Shown piece by piece: positions 50,365-62,075 of a stretch of 64,000 nucleotides of DNA; the stretch's first letter is position 1; each line of letters begins with the position of its first letter. Under the pieces are notes generated by a model. It was not told the DNA's origin. It saw only the letters and a program-made list of their open reading frames with translations, and searched no databases. The translations under genes and the position numbers were made by a program. Origin of the DNA: Botrimarina mediterranea (GTDB taxonomy: Bacteria > Planctomycetota > Planctomycetia > Pirellulales > Lacipirellulaceae); assembly GCF_007753265.1 (NCBI RefSeq), contig NZ_CP036349.1, forward strand, positions 682,001 through 746,000. Reading direction: 5' to 3'.

Positions 50365-51264
50365 CTACTTAAACACATGCGTCGGCTGCAAACGCCCGTT
50401 GCCGCGGGGCTTCATCAGAGCGATCAGCCGACCGCTGGCGTCGAACGCCGCCATTTCGTCCCCGCGGGGCGCCTTGGGGCGATCGAGAAAGCGCCCGTTG
50501 TGAAGCTCTTGGACCTCGGTGTAACTCACCTCGATCCGCGGCAAGTTGGAAACCGCCAGCGCGGCCGGTAAGAGCAGGGCGGTGACGGTTTCCTCGTCGA
50601 GGGCGTCCATGTGCAACGCATCCTCAACGCGGAACTCGCCGATCTCGGTCCGCTCTAGCGCCGACATCACCGCCGCGGTGCCGAGCGAGTTAGCGAGGTC
50701 GCGGCCGATTGCGCGGACGTACGTCCCGCTGCCGCAGTGGATGTCGAGCACCAACTCGGGATACTCATAACGCACGGCCGACAGCTCGTGAACACGAATG
50801 CGTCGCGGCTGCATGTCGGGCGCGGCGCCGGCGCGGGCGAGGTCGTAGGCCTTCTCACCGCCGATCTTGATCGCGGAGTAGGCCGGCGGGGTCTGTTCGA
50901 TCTCGCCAACAAAGTTCGGCAGCGCCGCTTCGATCTCCGCGAGCGTCGGAATCGGAGCGTCGGGCAGCTCTTCACTCGGCAACTCGATGTCGTCGCTCGG
51001 GCTGCGGCGGCCGAGGAGGAACGTGCCACGGTAACGCTTCGGCTGCCGCTGGACTTGTTCAATCAGCCGCGTCGCGGGGCCAACGCACAGCACAAGAACG
51101 CCCGTCGCGATCGGATCGAGCGTCCCCGCGTGCCCCACCTTCGCGGCCTTCTCGCCGGTCGCCTTCGCGTGCTGCTTCAAGAGCCACTGCACGCGGTTGA
51201 CCACGTCGCGCGACGTGACGCCGGCGGGCTTGTTGATGTTGAGCAGACCAAAAAGACTAGCCAC
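50365..51264 (-). CDS. truB: tRNA pseudouridine-55 synthase
   Basis: 299 residues, normal for TruB. It isomerises uridine 55 in the T-loop of tRNAs. Catalytic Asp50 sits in GHAGTLDPIATGVL; other motifs are LNINKPAGVTSRDVV, TFLLGRRSPSDD, TPPAYSAIKIGGEKAYDLAR and the PUA-like end with FLDRPKAPRGDEMAAF. The start GTG (VAS reading) is at 51264. It stands in a small housekeeping block. Confidence 0.95.
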   Translation of the reverse strand: MASLFGLLNINKPAGVTSRDVVNRVQWLLKQHAKATGEKAAKVGHAGTLDPIATGVLVLCVGPATRLIEQVQRQPKRYRGTFLLGRRSPSDDIELPSEELPDAPIPTLAEIEAALPNFVGEIEQTPPAYSAIKIGGEKAYDLARAGAAPDMQPRRIRVHELSAVRYEYPELVLDIHCGSGTYVRAIGRDLANSLGTAAVMSALERTEIGEFRVEDALHMDALDEETVTALLLPAALAVSNLPRIEVSYTEVQELHNGRFLDRPKAPRGDEMAAFDASGRLIALMKPRGNGRLQPTHVFK

Positions 51265-51280
51265 TTAGAAGATTGGTTGT

Positions 51281-51376
51281 GAAATGACGAAGCAAGAATG
51301 ACGAATGACGAACCTCTCGGATGGATCACGACGCAGCCGACAGGTTCGTCATTCGTGCTTCGTCATTCGTCATTTC
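51281..51376. repeat. GACGAATGACGAA palindromic repeat
   Basis: Arms 51281-51315 and 51342-51376 share ATGACGAATGACGAACCT-type blocks in opposite sense with a shuffled order of the GAAGC unit. It occupies the 116-base space between truB and the methyltransferase gene, only 4 bases from the latter's stop. Confidence 0.8.
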
Positions 51377-51380
51377 GATG

Positions 51381-52046
51381 CTAAAGCACGACCGCCAACG
51401 CAAACCCATCATGCCCCTTCGCCCCAACCGTCTGCACGACCGTTGAAGTGACGCGTGGCTCGTGTTCGAGCATCTCGATCAAGCGGCGGCAGCCGAGGAC
51501 GTCCTCGTCGCGGCTTTCGGAGTCGGCGAGCTTGCCGCGGCGGACGACGTTGTCCACGACGATCAGGCTGCCGGGCCGCGTTAGCTTGAGGGCCCACTGG
51601 AAGTACTCGGGGATCGACGGCTTGTCGGCGTCGATGAACACCAAGTCGAACGGCCCGGCGCCCTCGGCTTCCAACTGCGGCAGCGTATCGATCGCCATCC
51701 CGACGCGTAGGTCCACCGAGTCGATGACGCCGGCGTTCTGGAGGTTCGACTGGGCGACCGTGGCGTGGTGCGGGTCGGCTTCGAGCGTCACGACGCGGCC
51801 GCCGTCGGGCAACGCCCGGGCGAGCCAGATCGTGCTGTAGCCCCCCAGCGTGCCGACCTCGAGCACCTTGAGGGCGCCGACAGATTTCGCCAAGACATGT
51901 AGCATCTGCCCCTGCAGCGGCGAGACGGCGATCTCCGGCAGCCCCGCCGCGACGCTGGACGCTAGAGCGCTGCTGAGGGCGTTGTCGTGCCCGGCGAGAC
52001 GGGGGGCGACATAGTCGTCAACGGCAGCCCAGGGTTCGTGAGACAT
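51381..52046 (-). CDS. Class I O-methyltransferase
   Basis: 221 residues of the SAM-dependent O-methyltransferase (caffeoyl-CoA-like) family. It has a SAM-binding glycine motif (KVLEVGTLGGYSTIWLARAL), the strand VVTLEADPHHA, the metal-binding acidic region FDLVFIDADKPS, and GSLIVVDNVVRRG. Methyl acceptor is unknown; in bacteria this family methylates catechol-like groups or tRNA. Start ATG 52046. Confidence 0.85.
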   Translation of the reverse strand: MSHEPWAAVDDYVAPRLAGHDNALSSALASSVAAGLPEIAVSPLQGQMLHVLAKSVGALKVLEVGTLGGYSTIWLARALPDGGRVVTLEADPHHATVAQSNLQNAGVIDSVDLRVGMAIDTLPQLEAEGAGPFDLVFIDADKPSIPEYFQWALKLTRPGSLIVVDNVVRRGKLADSESRDEDVLGCRRLIEMLEHEPRVTSTVVQTVGAKGHDGFALAVVL

Positions 52047-52150
52047 GCGTCAGGGAGCGAAGAGGGGTCAGTGTACGAGCGGCTTTGAATAAAGGATAAC
52101 GGAGGGACGACAGGGGCGGCAGCGTCCCGCAGAAACCTTGCAATGTTGAT

Positions 52151-52252
52151 TGTGGGAGGGGGCTCCAGACCGCGATTACGGTATCCCTACCGAAGCGGCC
52201 CCTACCGAAACGGTATGGTGCGCGTCATCGGCGTCTGGAGACGCCTCCCACA
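52151..52252. repeat. GTGGGAGG palindromic element, copy 2
   Basis: Arms 52151-52180 and 52223-52252 carry the same GTGGGAGG / CTCCAGAC / GATTACG blocks as 36700-36787. Its reverse complement also shares the centre block CGCACCAT. The remainder of the gap to rsmG (52047-52310) shows no gene. Confidence 0.85.
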
Positions 52253-52310
52253 GTTTGAAGACATGATTTTGCGAGACGATCTCAACCTCAGCCGATTGTG
52301 AGAAGCCGAC

Positions 52311-53024
52311 TTGGCCGAAGCCGACAAATCTGACGAACCCGTTGCCGAAGAAACCCTCGCCGAGGTCGCCGCCCGTTGCGGGCTGGGCTTCTCGCGCGAG
52401 GCGATGTCGCGCCTCGACAACTATCGCCAGTTGCTGTGGGACTGGAACGAGAAACTCAACCTCACCCGCCACACGACGGTCGAGAAGTTCGTTACGCGCG
52501 ACCTGTTCGACACGGCGCAGCTCTCGTTATTGATCCCTAACGGCGAGAAGGTGCTCGACATCGGTTCCGGCGGTGGTGTGCCCGGTATCCCGCTGGCGAT
52601 CTTACGGCCCGATCTCAAAGTCTACCTCTGCGAGTCGGTCAACAAGAAGGCGAACGTCCTCTTCGACATGGTCGAAAAGCTGGGCCTCGACGTGACGGTT
52701 TACGCCGCGCGGGTCGAGGCCGTTGTCGAACGCAGCTCGCAGGCGCCGAAGTTTGACACGCTCATCGCGCGGGGCGTCGGCCCGCTGTGGAAGTTCATGT
52801 TCTGGTTGCGACCTCACCACGAGCAGTGGAAGCGGCTGGTGTTGCTCAAGGGCCCGAGTTGGCCCGATGAGCGCGGCGAAGCGCGGCACCGCGGGCTGAT
52901 GAAGGGCTTCGACCTTCGCCGCATTGCCGAGTACGAGAACCCTCATAACGGCGCCGTTACAACCGTGCTGACCGTCACCCGGGCTGAGAAGCCCGCGTCT
53001 GGCAAGCCGGGCAAGCGGCGCTAG
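52311..53024 (+). CDS. rsmG: 16S rRNA m7G527 methyltransferase
   Basis: 237 residues. It methylates the N7 of G527 in 16S rRNA with SAM. Signatures are LLWDWNEKLNLTRHT, VLDIGSGGGVPGIPLAILR and the following YLCESVNKKANVLFDMVEKL. The start is a TTG at 52311, short of a clear ribosome site. The C-terminal tail is Lys/Gly-rich. It is unlinked to its frequent neighbours mnmG and parA. Confidence 0.93.
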   Translation: MAEADKSDEPVAEETLAEVAARCGLGFSREAMSRLDNYRQLLWDWNEKLNLTRHTTVEKFVTRDLFDTAQLSLLIPNGEKVLDIGSGGGVPGIPLAILRPDLKVYLCESVNKKANVLFDMVEKLGLDVTVYAARVEAVVERSSQAPKFDTLIARGVGPLWKFMFWLRPHHEQWKRLVLLKGPSWPDERGEARHRGLMKGFDLRRIAEYENPHNGAVTTVLTVTRAEKPASGKPGKRR

Positions 53025-53180
53025 TTTTATTGAATGTAACAGTTGTGTATCCGCTGGCGCCCCGCAAGCAATCCTTTGCTGGCCAACCGGCGGATGCTCC
53101 GGTAGATTGGCGGTGTCGATGTTGTCGCGGCCGGTGTCGGCCGACCCCTACGACTCCGTCTCATCACGAAGGAGAACCCC

Positions 53181-53525
53181 ATGGCCGACAAGCCTGAAAC
53201 CCCCGAATCCAAGCCCGCCCAAGCCCAACCCGAAACCGCCGCGCGTCAGCGTGTCGAGGTCGAGGACAAGGACGCGGTCTGTCTTTACGCCAACTTCTGC
53301 CGCGTGACCGGCACCCCCGAGGAGTTGATCCTCGACTTCGGCCTCAACTCGCAGCCCTACGGCGTGCCGACCGAGCCCGTCCAGGTCAAGCAGCGGATCG
53401 TCACCAATTACTTCACCGCCAAGCGGATGCTCCAGGCCCTGCACCTCTCGGTGCAGAGGCACGAGCAGGCGTTTGGCGTGCTCGAGACCGACGTCCAAAA
53501 GCGCGTCGTCAAACAGCAGAACTGA
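53181..53525 (+). CDS. DUF3467 domain protein
   Basis: 114 residues. After a Pro/Gln-rich head of about 25 residues comes the DUF3467 region (CLYANFCRVTGTPEELILDF, then QRIVTNYFTAKRMLQALHLS). These small proteins are widespread but uncharacterised. An AGGAG-type ribosome site (GAAGGAG) lies upstream of the ATG. The gene is alone, with a palindromic repeat and a terminator downstream. Confidence 0.85.
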   Translation: MADKPETPESKPAQAQPETAARQRVEVEDKDAVCLYANFCRVTGTPEELILDFGLNSQPYGVPTEPVQVKQRIVTNYFTAKRMLQALHLSVQRHEQAFGVLETDVQKRVVKQQN

Positions 53526-53527
53526 AA

Positions 53528-53616
53528 TCAGTAGTCAGGTATCAGGAGTCAGTAGTCAGGGCGTGCTACCGCACGGATGAGCTGACATCTCCTGACTACT
53601 GATTACTGACCCCTGA
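53528..53616. repeat. TCAGTAGTCAGG palindromic repeat
   Basis: Left segment 53528-53560 and right segment 53591-53616 are mostly complementary (CAGTAGTCAGG versus CCTGACTACTG), separated by a GC-rich loop. It starts directly after the DUF3467 stop. Confidence 0.75.
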
Positions 53617-53691
53617 CGACTGGTCGATCCGGTTGAAACGATTCTTCCGGCAGTCGGGCGGCCAGCGCGCCTCAGCGTGACCTACGTTTGT

Positions 53692-53728
53692 AGCGGCCCG
53701 GGAACCGTGGTTCCCGGGCCGCTTTTTT
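53692..53728 (+). terminator. Rho-independent terminator before the desulfurase gene
   Basis: A perfect 15-base stem (53692-53706 and 53709-53723) with a two-base loop followed by a run of T. It can end the DUF3467 transcript. Only 25 bases separate it from the GTG start of the next gene, so that gene's promoter would have to overlap it or readthrough must occur. Confidence 0.85.
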
Positions 53729-53753
53729 CGTTGGTTGGCTGGGGCAACTTGCT

Positions 53754-54899
53754 GTGCGATCGATCTACCTCGACTACAACGCGACCACCCCTCTGGCGCC
53801 CGTGACGCAAGAGGCGATGCTGCCGTACCTGGCGGACCGCTTCGCCGACCCGCTCGGTGAACACACGGCCGGCCGCGTGGTCGCGGAGGCGATCGAAGAC
53901 GCTCGCGCGAAGCTGGCGATGGCGATCGGCGCCGCGCCAGACGAGATCGTCTGGACCTCCAGCGGCACCGAGGCGTCGAACCTCGCGCTCCGCGGCTTGG
54001 TCGAACCCGTCCTCCGTGCCGGCGAGACGCCGCACCTGATCGTCTCCGCCGTCGATCACGCCGCTGTCCAAGGCCCGGCGAGGTTCTTGTCACGGCTCGG
54101 CGCCGACTTAACCGTCGTTGAAGTGGACAAGTGCGGACACGTATCGCCCGACGCGATCACCGAAGCGCTGCGGCCCTCGACGCGGCTCGTGAGCGTCGTC
54201 CACGCCAACGAAGAGATCGGCGTCGTGCAGCCGATCGCCGAGATCGCGACGATCTGTCGGAGCGAAGGCGTCCTCTTCCACACCGACGCGGCGCAGTCGC
54301 TGGCGAAGCTGCCGCTCGATGTTCGCGAACTCGACATCGACCTGATGAGCCTCTCGGCCCACAAGGCCTACGGCCCCAAGGGCGTCGGCGCGCTGTACGT
54401 GCGACGCGGCGTCCCTGTCGAGCCGCAGCTCTGGGGCGCAAGCCACGAGTCGGGCCAACGCGCCGGCATGCCGAACGTCGCCGGCCTCGTCGGCTTCGGC
54501 GCGATCGCCGGCGTCGCCCAGCAATGCCTCGGCGATTCCACGCAGCGCTTGCGGACGCTCACCAATCGACTCGAACAACGATTGATCGCCGGCGCCGAAG
54601 ACTCGCGTCTCTACGGACCCTCCATCGAACACCGGCTGGCGGGAACGCTCTGCGTCGCCCTGCCGCGTGTCGCGGCAACGGACCTACTCGCCGCCGTGCC
54701 CGAGCTCTGCGCCGCCTCGTGTGCGAGTGGCGACCCCAGCGTCGGCGTTTCCCTCAGCCCAACGCTCCGCGCCATCGGCGCCGAACCCGCCGAGGCCGCC
54801 GGGGCGATGCGCCTGTCGCTCGGTTGGTACACCGAAGAATCGGAGATCGAAACAGCCGCCGACGCGCTGCTAGCGGCGTGGGAACGCCTGCGGTCGTAG
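53754..54899 (+). CDS. Cysteine desulfurase family aminotransferase
   Basis: 381 residues, class V PLP enzyme like IscS/NifS. PLP Lys204 is in LSAHKAYGPKG, with His102 (VDHAAV), Asp178 (HTDAAQS) and GQRAGMPN. The cysteine loop candidate is Cys323 (CAASCASGDP). The family moves sulfur from cysteine to a persulfide for Fe-S clusters or tRNA thiolation. There is no IscU, SufU or tusA neighbour, so the pathway is open. The start GTG at 53754 (VRSIYLDYNATTPLAP) fits the conserved opening. Confidence 0.85.
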   Translation: MRSIYLDYNATTPLAPVTQEAMLPYLADRFADPLGEHTAGRVVAEAIEDARAKLAMAIGAAPDEIVWTSSGTEASNLALRGLVEPVLRAGETPHLIVSAVDHAAVQGPARFLSRLGADLTVVEVDKCGHVSPDAITEALRPSTRLVSVVHANEEIGVVQPIAEIATICRSEGVLFHTDAAQSLAKLPLDVRELDIDLMSLSAHKAYGPKGVGALYVRRGVPVEPQLWGASHESGQRAGMPNVAGLVGFGAIAGVAQQCLGDSTQRLRTLTNRLEQRLIAGAEDSRLYGPSIEHRLAGTLCVALPRVAATDLLAAVPELCAASCASGDPSVGVSLSPTLRAIGAEPAEAAGAMRLSLGWYTEESEIETAADALLAAWERLRS

Positions 54900-55045
54900 T
54901 TCGCCTCGCCCGGTGCTGGATCGAAGAACCGGACGCTAAGGCGTGCCGGCTGATGTTGACAGGCAATCTTCATCAGCCGCGGGGCCTCAGCCCCCGGTTC
55001 GGCCCTTCATCCGTGCCCCGCCGTGTAATCCGTGGTTCCTAACAC

Positions 55046-55384
55046 TCAGCCGCCCGCTTCGATCATCCGACTCTTGGCCATCGCGTCTTCCGCCATTTGG
55101 ATGAAGCTCGTGTCACCGGTTCCCGCGTAGGCGCGTTGGTAGGTGACGCTCAGCGCCGTGTAGCTGAAGGCGTCCTTCGGTTCGAGCTCGCAGACCCGTT
55201 GGGCGTGTTGGATCGCCTTGTCGTGGGCCCCGAGTTTCTGCTGCACGACCGCCATGGCCGAGTGGGCCAGGGCGTACGAGTCGTCTGCGGCGATCGCCTC
55301 GGTGAGCTTGGCGGCCGCGCCTTCGAGGTCGCCGGCGGCCTTCAGCTTGTCGGCTTCGTCGTACAGGGCGATGGGATCGGACAT
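55046..55384 (-). CDS. Small TPR-repeat protein
   Basis: About 112 residues starting ATG 55384 (MSDPIALYDEADKLKAAGDL). Three helix pairs with the TPR pattern (YDEADKLKAAGDLEGAAAKL, AHSAMAVVQQKLGAHDKAIQ, YTALSVTYQRAYAG). It is a likely protein-binding adaptor in the cytoplasm. An upstream in-frame start (55447) would add a low-quality segment. No partner nearby. Confidence 0.75.
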   Translation of the reverse strand: MSDPIALYDEADKLKAAGDLEGAAAKLTEAIAADDSYALAHSAMAVVQQKLGAHDKAIQHAQRVCELEPKDAFSYTALSVTYQRAYAGTGDTSFIQMAEDAMAKSRMIEAGG

Positions 55385-55668
55385 GGTAGCGGAGCGTTTC
55401 TGGAGGCGGGGGCGTGCTAGCAGGTGCGGCGAATCGGCGTTCTTCAAGACCGATCTGGACCGCGACAGGCCTTTGATTGTAGGAGAGACGCCGCGAGGAG
55501 GCAGGGGTCCTAGGGCGGCTCGGGAGAATCACCCGATCCGGCTCACACGGCGCCGCCACGCCGTCCGATACCAACGGCTGGCGACGCTGTGAGAAGGAGC
55601 TCACAGTCCCTCCGCCAAGGGCCATCGCGGCTCTGCAAGCTAGCACGCCAGCAAAAGCGGGTTTCCCC

Positions 55669-56538
55669 GTGTCGATACACCCAAGCGCGGTTGTTGATCC
55701 GACGGCTCAGATCGGCCGTGACGTCGAGATCGGTCCCTTCGCCATGGTCGAGGCCGGCGCCGAGATCGGCGACCGCTGCAAGCTCGGACCCCGCTCGACC
55801 GTGAAGTCGGGCGTTACCCTCGGGTGCGACAACGCGCTCTCGGAAGGGGCGGTCCTCGGCGGCCTTCCCCAGCTCGCCGCCCCAACCGGCCCTCCGGGTC
55901 GGCTCGTTGTTGGCGACCGCAACGTGTTCCGTGAGAACGTCACGGTCCACTTGGCAATGACTGAGCAGGGCGTCACCCGCATCGGCAACGACTGCCTGCT
56001 GATGGTCGCGTCGCACGTCGCCCACGACTGTGTGGTGGCCGACCGCGTCATCCTCACGAACAACGTGATGCTCGCCGGCCACGTCACCGTGGGCGAGCGG
56101 GCCTTCCTCGGCGGCGGCAGCGCCGTCCATCAGCACTGCCGCGTCGGCCGCATCGCGATGGTCGGCGGCATGGCCCGCATCGTCCAAGACGTGTTGCCGT
56201 TCGTCACCATCGATGGCGACACCGGCGCCGTGGTCGGACTCAACCGCGTCGGCCTCCGCCGCTCGGGCATGAGCCGCGAAGAGATGGCCGAGATCAAAGA
56301 GGCCTACCGGATCATCTACCGCAGCGGCGAGTCGTTCGCCGACCGCTTGATGATGCTCTCCGAAAGGTTCCAGGAGGGGCCCGCTGCCGAGCTCGAACCG
56401 TTTCTTCGCGACACGTCGCGTGGCTACGCTCGCGAGAGACGCTCTCCGCCGGGCGGCACGATCCGCGTAATCGACGACGCGATGGACGCTCCCGTCCTCG
56501 AGATGACCGAGCAAAAATCGAAGCGCCGCGCGGGCTGA
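55669..56538 (+). CDS. lpxA: UDP-N-acetylglucosamine O-acyltransferase (LpxA)
   Basis: 289 residues, a left-handed beta-helix of hexapeptide repeats opening with VSIHPSAVVDPTAQIGRDVE. The catalytic His lies in the SHVAHDC segment. The C-terminal helical domain (EIKEAYRIIYRSGESFADRL) is typical. LpxA is the first committed step of lipid A synthesis, placing an acyl chain on UDP-GlcNAc. It supports an LPS-type outer membrane. The start is a GTG at 55669. It is not in an lpxD-fabZ-lpxA-lpxB cluster here. Confidence 0.9.
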   Translation: MSIHPSAVVDPTAQIGRDVEIGPFAMVEAGAEIGDRCKLGPRSTVKSGVTLGCDNALSEGAVLGGLPQLAAPTGPPGRLVVGDRNVFRENVTVHLAMTEQGVTRIGNDCLLMVASHVAHDCVVADRVILTNNVMLAGHVTVGERAFLGGGSAVHQHCRVGRIAMVGGMARIVQDVLPFVTIDGDTGAVVGLNRVGLRRSGMSREEMAEIKEAYRIIYRSGESFADRLMMLSERFQEGPAAELEPFLRDTSRGYARERRSPPGGTIRVIDDAMDAPVLEMTEQKSKRRAG

Positions 56539-56550
56539 AGCACCGCTTCG

Positions 56551-56646
56551 TGGCGAGCCCACCACGTTAGTGGTGGGTGGACATCACCGTTCGATTTGAC
56601 GTCTTGGTCGTGCTTCACACCCACGACTAACATCGTGGGCTCGCCA
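56551..56646. repeat. TGGCGAGCCCAC palindromic element
   Basis: Arms 56551-56579 and 56618-56646 (TGGCGAGCCCACCACGTTAG and its variant complement) match at most positions, with a roughly 38-base loop. It sits between lpxA and the convergent TlpA-type gene, 1 base before that gene's stop. Confidence 0.8.
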
Positions 56647-56647
56647 A

Positions 56648-57985
56648 CTAGCCGTCGAGTAGCGAACGCAACCGCTCTCGCTCCGCGACGCGCTGGGCTT
56701 CCGCCTTGCGGACCTCTTCGAGCTGCGCCGCTGCGACGTCTTCGCCACGCAACGTGGCTCCGATCTGCTGGTCGAGCTTTTCCGCGGTCTTCGGGTCGAA
56801 GCCGACCTGTGCGACCTGCACGCGGCCGTCGGCGTTGATCAGCAGGATCAGCGGGATCGGGCCGACGTGGAAAGCGTCGGCGACCTCTTGGTTCTCATCG
56901 AGTAGCGCCCGCGGCGTGAGTTCCCGTCGCTCAAGGAAAGTCGCCACGTCCTCGGCCGACTCGCCGACGTTGACCGCGTAGTAATCGAGGCCCTCGGCCG
57001 CGTACTTCTCGTGCAGCTTCTCGAGCGCCGGCATCGCCTGGACGCAGATCGGGCAGGTCGTCGCCCAGAACTCTAGCAGCGTCGCGCCTTCGCCGGCCGG
57101 CTTGCTGAAACTCACCGTCTCGCCAGTGGGCGTCGGCAGCTCGAACGGCGGCGCCGGCTTGCCGAGCAGCGCGTGGGGCGGCTCCTTCGGCGGCGCGTAC
57201 AGCGAGTCGAGTAATTGGGAGTCCTGCGGCTCGACCACGGCGATCTCGTTCTTCGTGAGCCCGGCGTCGGTCTTCCATCCGGTGAATTCGAACGTGACCG
57301 AGAAGTCAAACGTCTCGTAGCGCGACGCCATCTGCTGCACGCCCGGCGTGTCGAGAAGACTCGGCTGGACACGGCGGACGAGCGGCTCGCCCTCGGCTTG
57401 GTACCAAACATCGACGGGGAACTCGTCGTTCACCGTGTAGCGTGCGTGGAGTAGTTTCTCGCCATCGACCTCTTCGACGCCGACGAACTCGCTCGCGGTG
57501 ACGCCGCTGGCGACTTCGGCGATCGCGGCGGGGCTGAAGAACGCCAGGGCCAAGCCGCCGAGCCCGCTGCCGATGGTCGAGGCGCTGGGCGAACGGACAA
57601 ACGCCGCCATGCCGTCGTCGCTCGCCGAAAGCATGTGACGCTTTCCGCTGAGGATCGCGGTGATCGTCACGCCGTCGTTGCCGACGACGTGATAACCGGT
57701 CGGCGTCGCGCCGCCGTCCTCCGCGACGTTCTTGAACTCGAACCGTCCCTCGGGCGCCGTGCGGTAGACGAAGTAGGCCGATTGCTCGTCGGCTTTCTCG
57801 TCACGGACCAGCTTCGTCTGCACCCGCAGATCGACCGAGGCTGACGGCGCGTCGGCGACCGCCTGGGCGGCGTCGGTGAGCAGCGCCATCGGGTCGGGAT
57901 CAGCCGCCTGCGCCGGCGAGGCGGTAAGCCCGCAAGCGAGCGCCAGGGCGGCGAGAGTCAGGTGGCGGGTAAAGGGACGTTGCAT
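56648..57985 (-). CDS. Exported lipoprotein-carrier-like domain fused to TlpA-type thioredoxin
   Basis: About 445 residues from ATG 57985. A signal peptide (1-29, ending ASPAQA) precedes a DUF2092-like beta-half-barrel (about 35-270). A TlpA/ResA thioredoxin domain (about 285-445) has the active-site TTCPICVQAMP (around residues 310-313) and cis-Pro in VGPIPLILLINADG. TlpA-type proteins reduce cytochrome or envelope disulphides. The CPIC motif is typical of this family. The fusion suggests the redox domain serves the lipid- or protein-binding half. A hairpin lies upstream, downstream of ppdK. Confidence 0.8.
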   Translation of the reverse strand: MQRPFTRHLTLAALALACGLTASPAQAADPDPMALLTDAAQAVADAPSASVDLRVQTKLVRDEKADEQSAYFVYRTAPEGRFEFKNVAEDGGATPTGYHVVGNDGVTITAILSGKRHMLSASDDGMAAFVRSPSASTIGSGLGGLALAFFSPAAIAEVASGVTASEFVGVEEVDGEKLLHARYTVNDEFPVDVWYQAEGEPLVRRVQPSLLDTPGVQQMASRYETFDFSVTFEFTGWKTDAGLTKNEIAVVEPQDSQLLDSLYAPPKEPPHALLGKPAPPFELPTPTGETVSFSKPAGEGATLLEFWATTCPICVQAMPALEKLHEKYAAEGLDYYAVNVGESAEDVATFLERRELTPRALLDENQEVADAFHVGPIPLILLINADGRVQVAQVGFDPKTAEKLDQQIGATLRGEDVAAAQLEEVRKAEAQRVAERERLRSLLDG

Positions 57986-58164
57986 ATCTGCCTTAGCGGT
58001 GTGCGGTGGAGAGAGCCCCGGCCAGGGAGGCTCGCACAGGAGGCCGACGGAGCCTTCTATTTTACCAACGCCGCAGGCGACATAAAGTTCAGAAATAGCC
58101 ACCCCCCGCGAGCGGTGGAGAGCCGCCAGCGTACGGCGCCTCACGCAAGAGCGCCGCCAATACA

Positions 58165-58198
58165 AACGGCCCGCTCCGCCGAGGCGGAACGGGCCGTT
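58165..58198 (-). terminator. Hairpin terminator after ppdK
   Basis: Stem 58165-58180 with 58183-58198 (15 of 16 pairs, AACGGCCCGCTCCGCC), followed on the minus strand by T-rich TTTGTATT. It lies 25 bases after the ppdK stop. Confidence 0.75.
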
Positions 58199-58223
58199 GC
58201 GCTCGAAATCAAAGTCGCGTCGA

Positions 58224-60923
<2,700 letters not shown>

Positions 60924-61297
60924 GACGGCCTGTGTCCTGTCTGCTGTAGGGTGGGAGCCCGTATTGCGACGAGCCAGTTGCTGGGAGGCGGGCTCGCCGA
61001 TCGAGCCGCTTGCTTTTTTGGGCCCGTTGGCAGGGGTGGTCCCGCGGCGTGGGCCGCGCGCACCCTAATCGGGCCCGATTATCTCGGGAAAATAAGCCGG
61101 GAGCCTAACCACGCCCCCCCGCCCCCGTCAACCGGGGCAGCGAGAGAGGTCCCGCGTAGCAACAGCGAACCACGGCGAGCCGGGAGCGTCAGCGACCGGA
61201 GGGAAGCGGGTACACGGCTCACAGAATCGAAGTGTGTGCCCCCGTCACTCGGGTCGCTGACGCTCCCGGCTTGCCATGCAGCCGGTGGCTCTGCGAG
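60924..61297. other. 374-base gap upstream of ppdK
   Basis: No gene is seen. It holds the palindrome at 61178-61271 and a homopolymeric C run. The ppdK promoter on the minus strand is not recognised. Confidence 0.4.
61178..61271. repeat. AGCCGGGAGCG palindromic element
   Basis: Perfect 20-base arms (61178-61197 and 61252-61271) around a 54-base loop. It lies 26 bases before the DUF2461 stop. Confidence 0.85.
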
Positions 61298-61987
61298 TCA
61301 AAACGGCAAACCGAGCGCGTCGCACAAGAAGCCGACGTACCCCTTCGTCTTCATAAACGCGTCGGCGACATGCTTCACGAGGCCCCCGGAAAACAGCTCG
61401 TCGTGATCGAGCGGCATGCCGGCGATGTGGTCTTTGCGCTTGAGGTCCTCGATATACGGGTGGTCGGCGTCGTAACCACGCGGCGGGCGTTTGAGCGAAT
61501 CGCCTTCGAGCGACCATCGCGTGCGGAACGACTTGTTGTCTCGGACCCGCTTCCAGCGCGCAGGCTCTTCGACAATCCGCTCACGGATCGCCGCGAGCGC
61601 CGGCGCGTCGGGATGCCACACACCCGCGCCGAGGAAGCACTCGTCCAGCGCGATGTGCAGGTAGTAGCCCGGCGCGTGAACGTCCTTTCCCGCCTCGTGC
61701 CGGAACTGGACGCCGACGTTCGTCTTGTACGGCGTCTTGTCGCTGGCGAACCGCACGTCGCGGTGGATACGGATCAGTGACCCGCCCACCTTCTTCGGCG
61801 CCGCGACAAGGTGCGGCGACACCTTCCGCAGCGGCTTCTCCATCGCCGCGATGAACGCCAAAGCCGGCTCGCGCACCTCCGCTTCGTACCTGGCCTTGTT
61901 GGCGTCGAACCACTGCTTGTTGTTGTTCCGCGACAGCTCTTCGAGGAAGTGCAGCAGCCCGAGCGGGAAACCGGTGAAAGTGGGCAT
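61298..61987 (-). CDS. DUF2461 (TIGR02453) family protein
   Basis: About 229 residues from ATG 61987. Family signatures are [60 protein letters not shown] and a C-terminal [15 protein letters not shown]2461 is widespread and uncharacterised. It is alone here. The start was placed at 61987 because the in-frame start at 62044 adds a poor sequence. Confidence 0.88.
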   Translation of the reverse strand: MPTFTGFPLGLLHFLEELSRNNNKQWFDANKARYEAEVREPALAFIAAMEKPLRKVSPHLVAAPKKVGGSLIRIHRDVRFASDKTPYKTNVGVQFRHEAGKDVHAPGYYLHIALDECFLGAGVWHPDAPALAAIRERIVEEPARWKRVRDNKSFRTRWSLEGDSLKRPPRGYDADHPYIEDLKRKDHIAGMPLDHDELFSGGLVKHVADAFMKTKGYVGFLCDALGLPF

Positions 61988-62075
61988 GGGTATCGGACGT
62001 TGACGTGGCGTGGCGGGAGGAGCGTTGTCATTTCTAGGCGACAACGCTTTCCGACCGCAACCATTCTCGCCGCCG

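Noticed and set aside
53754-54899. DndA-type phosphorothioation enzyme
   Set aside because: Cysteine desulfurase features fit, but no dnd genes are adjacent.
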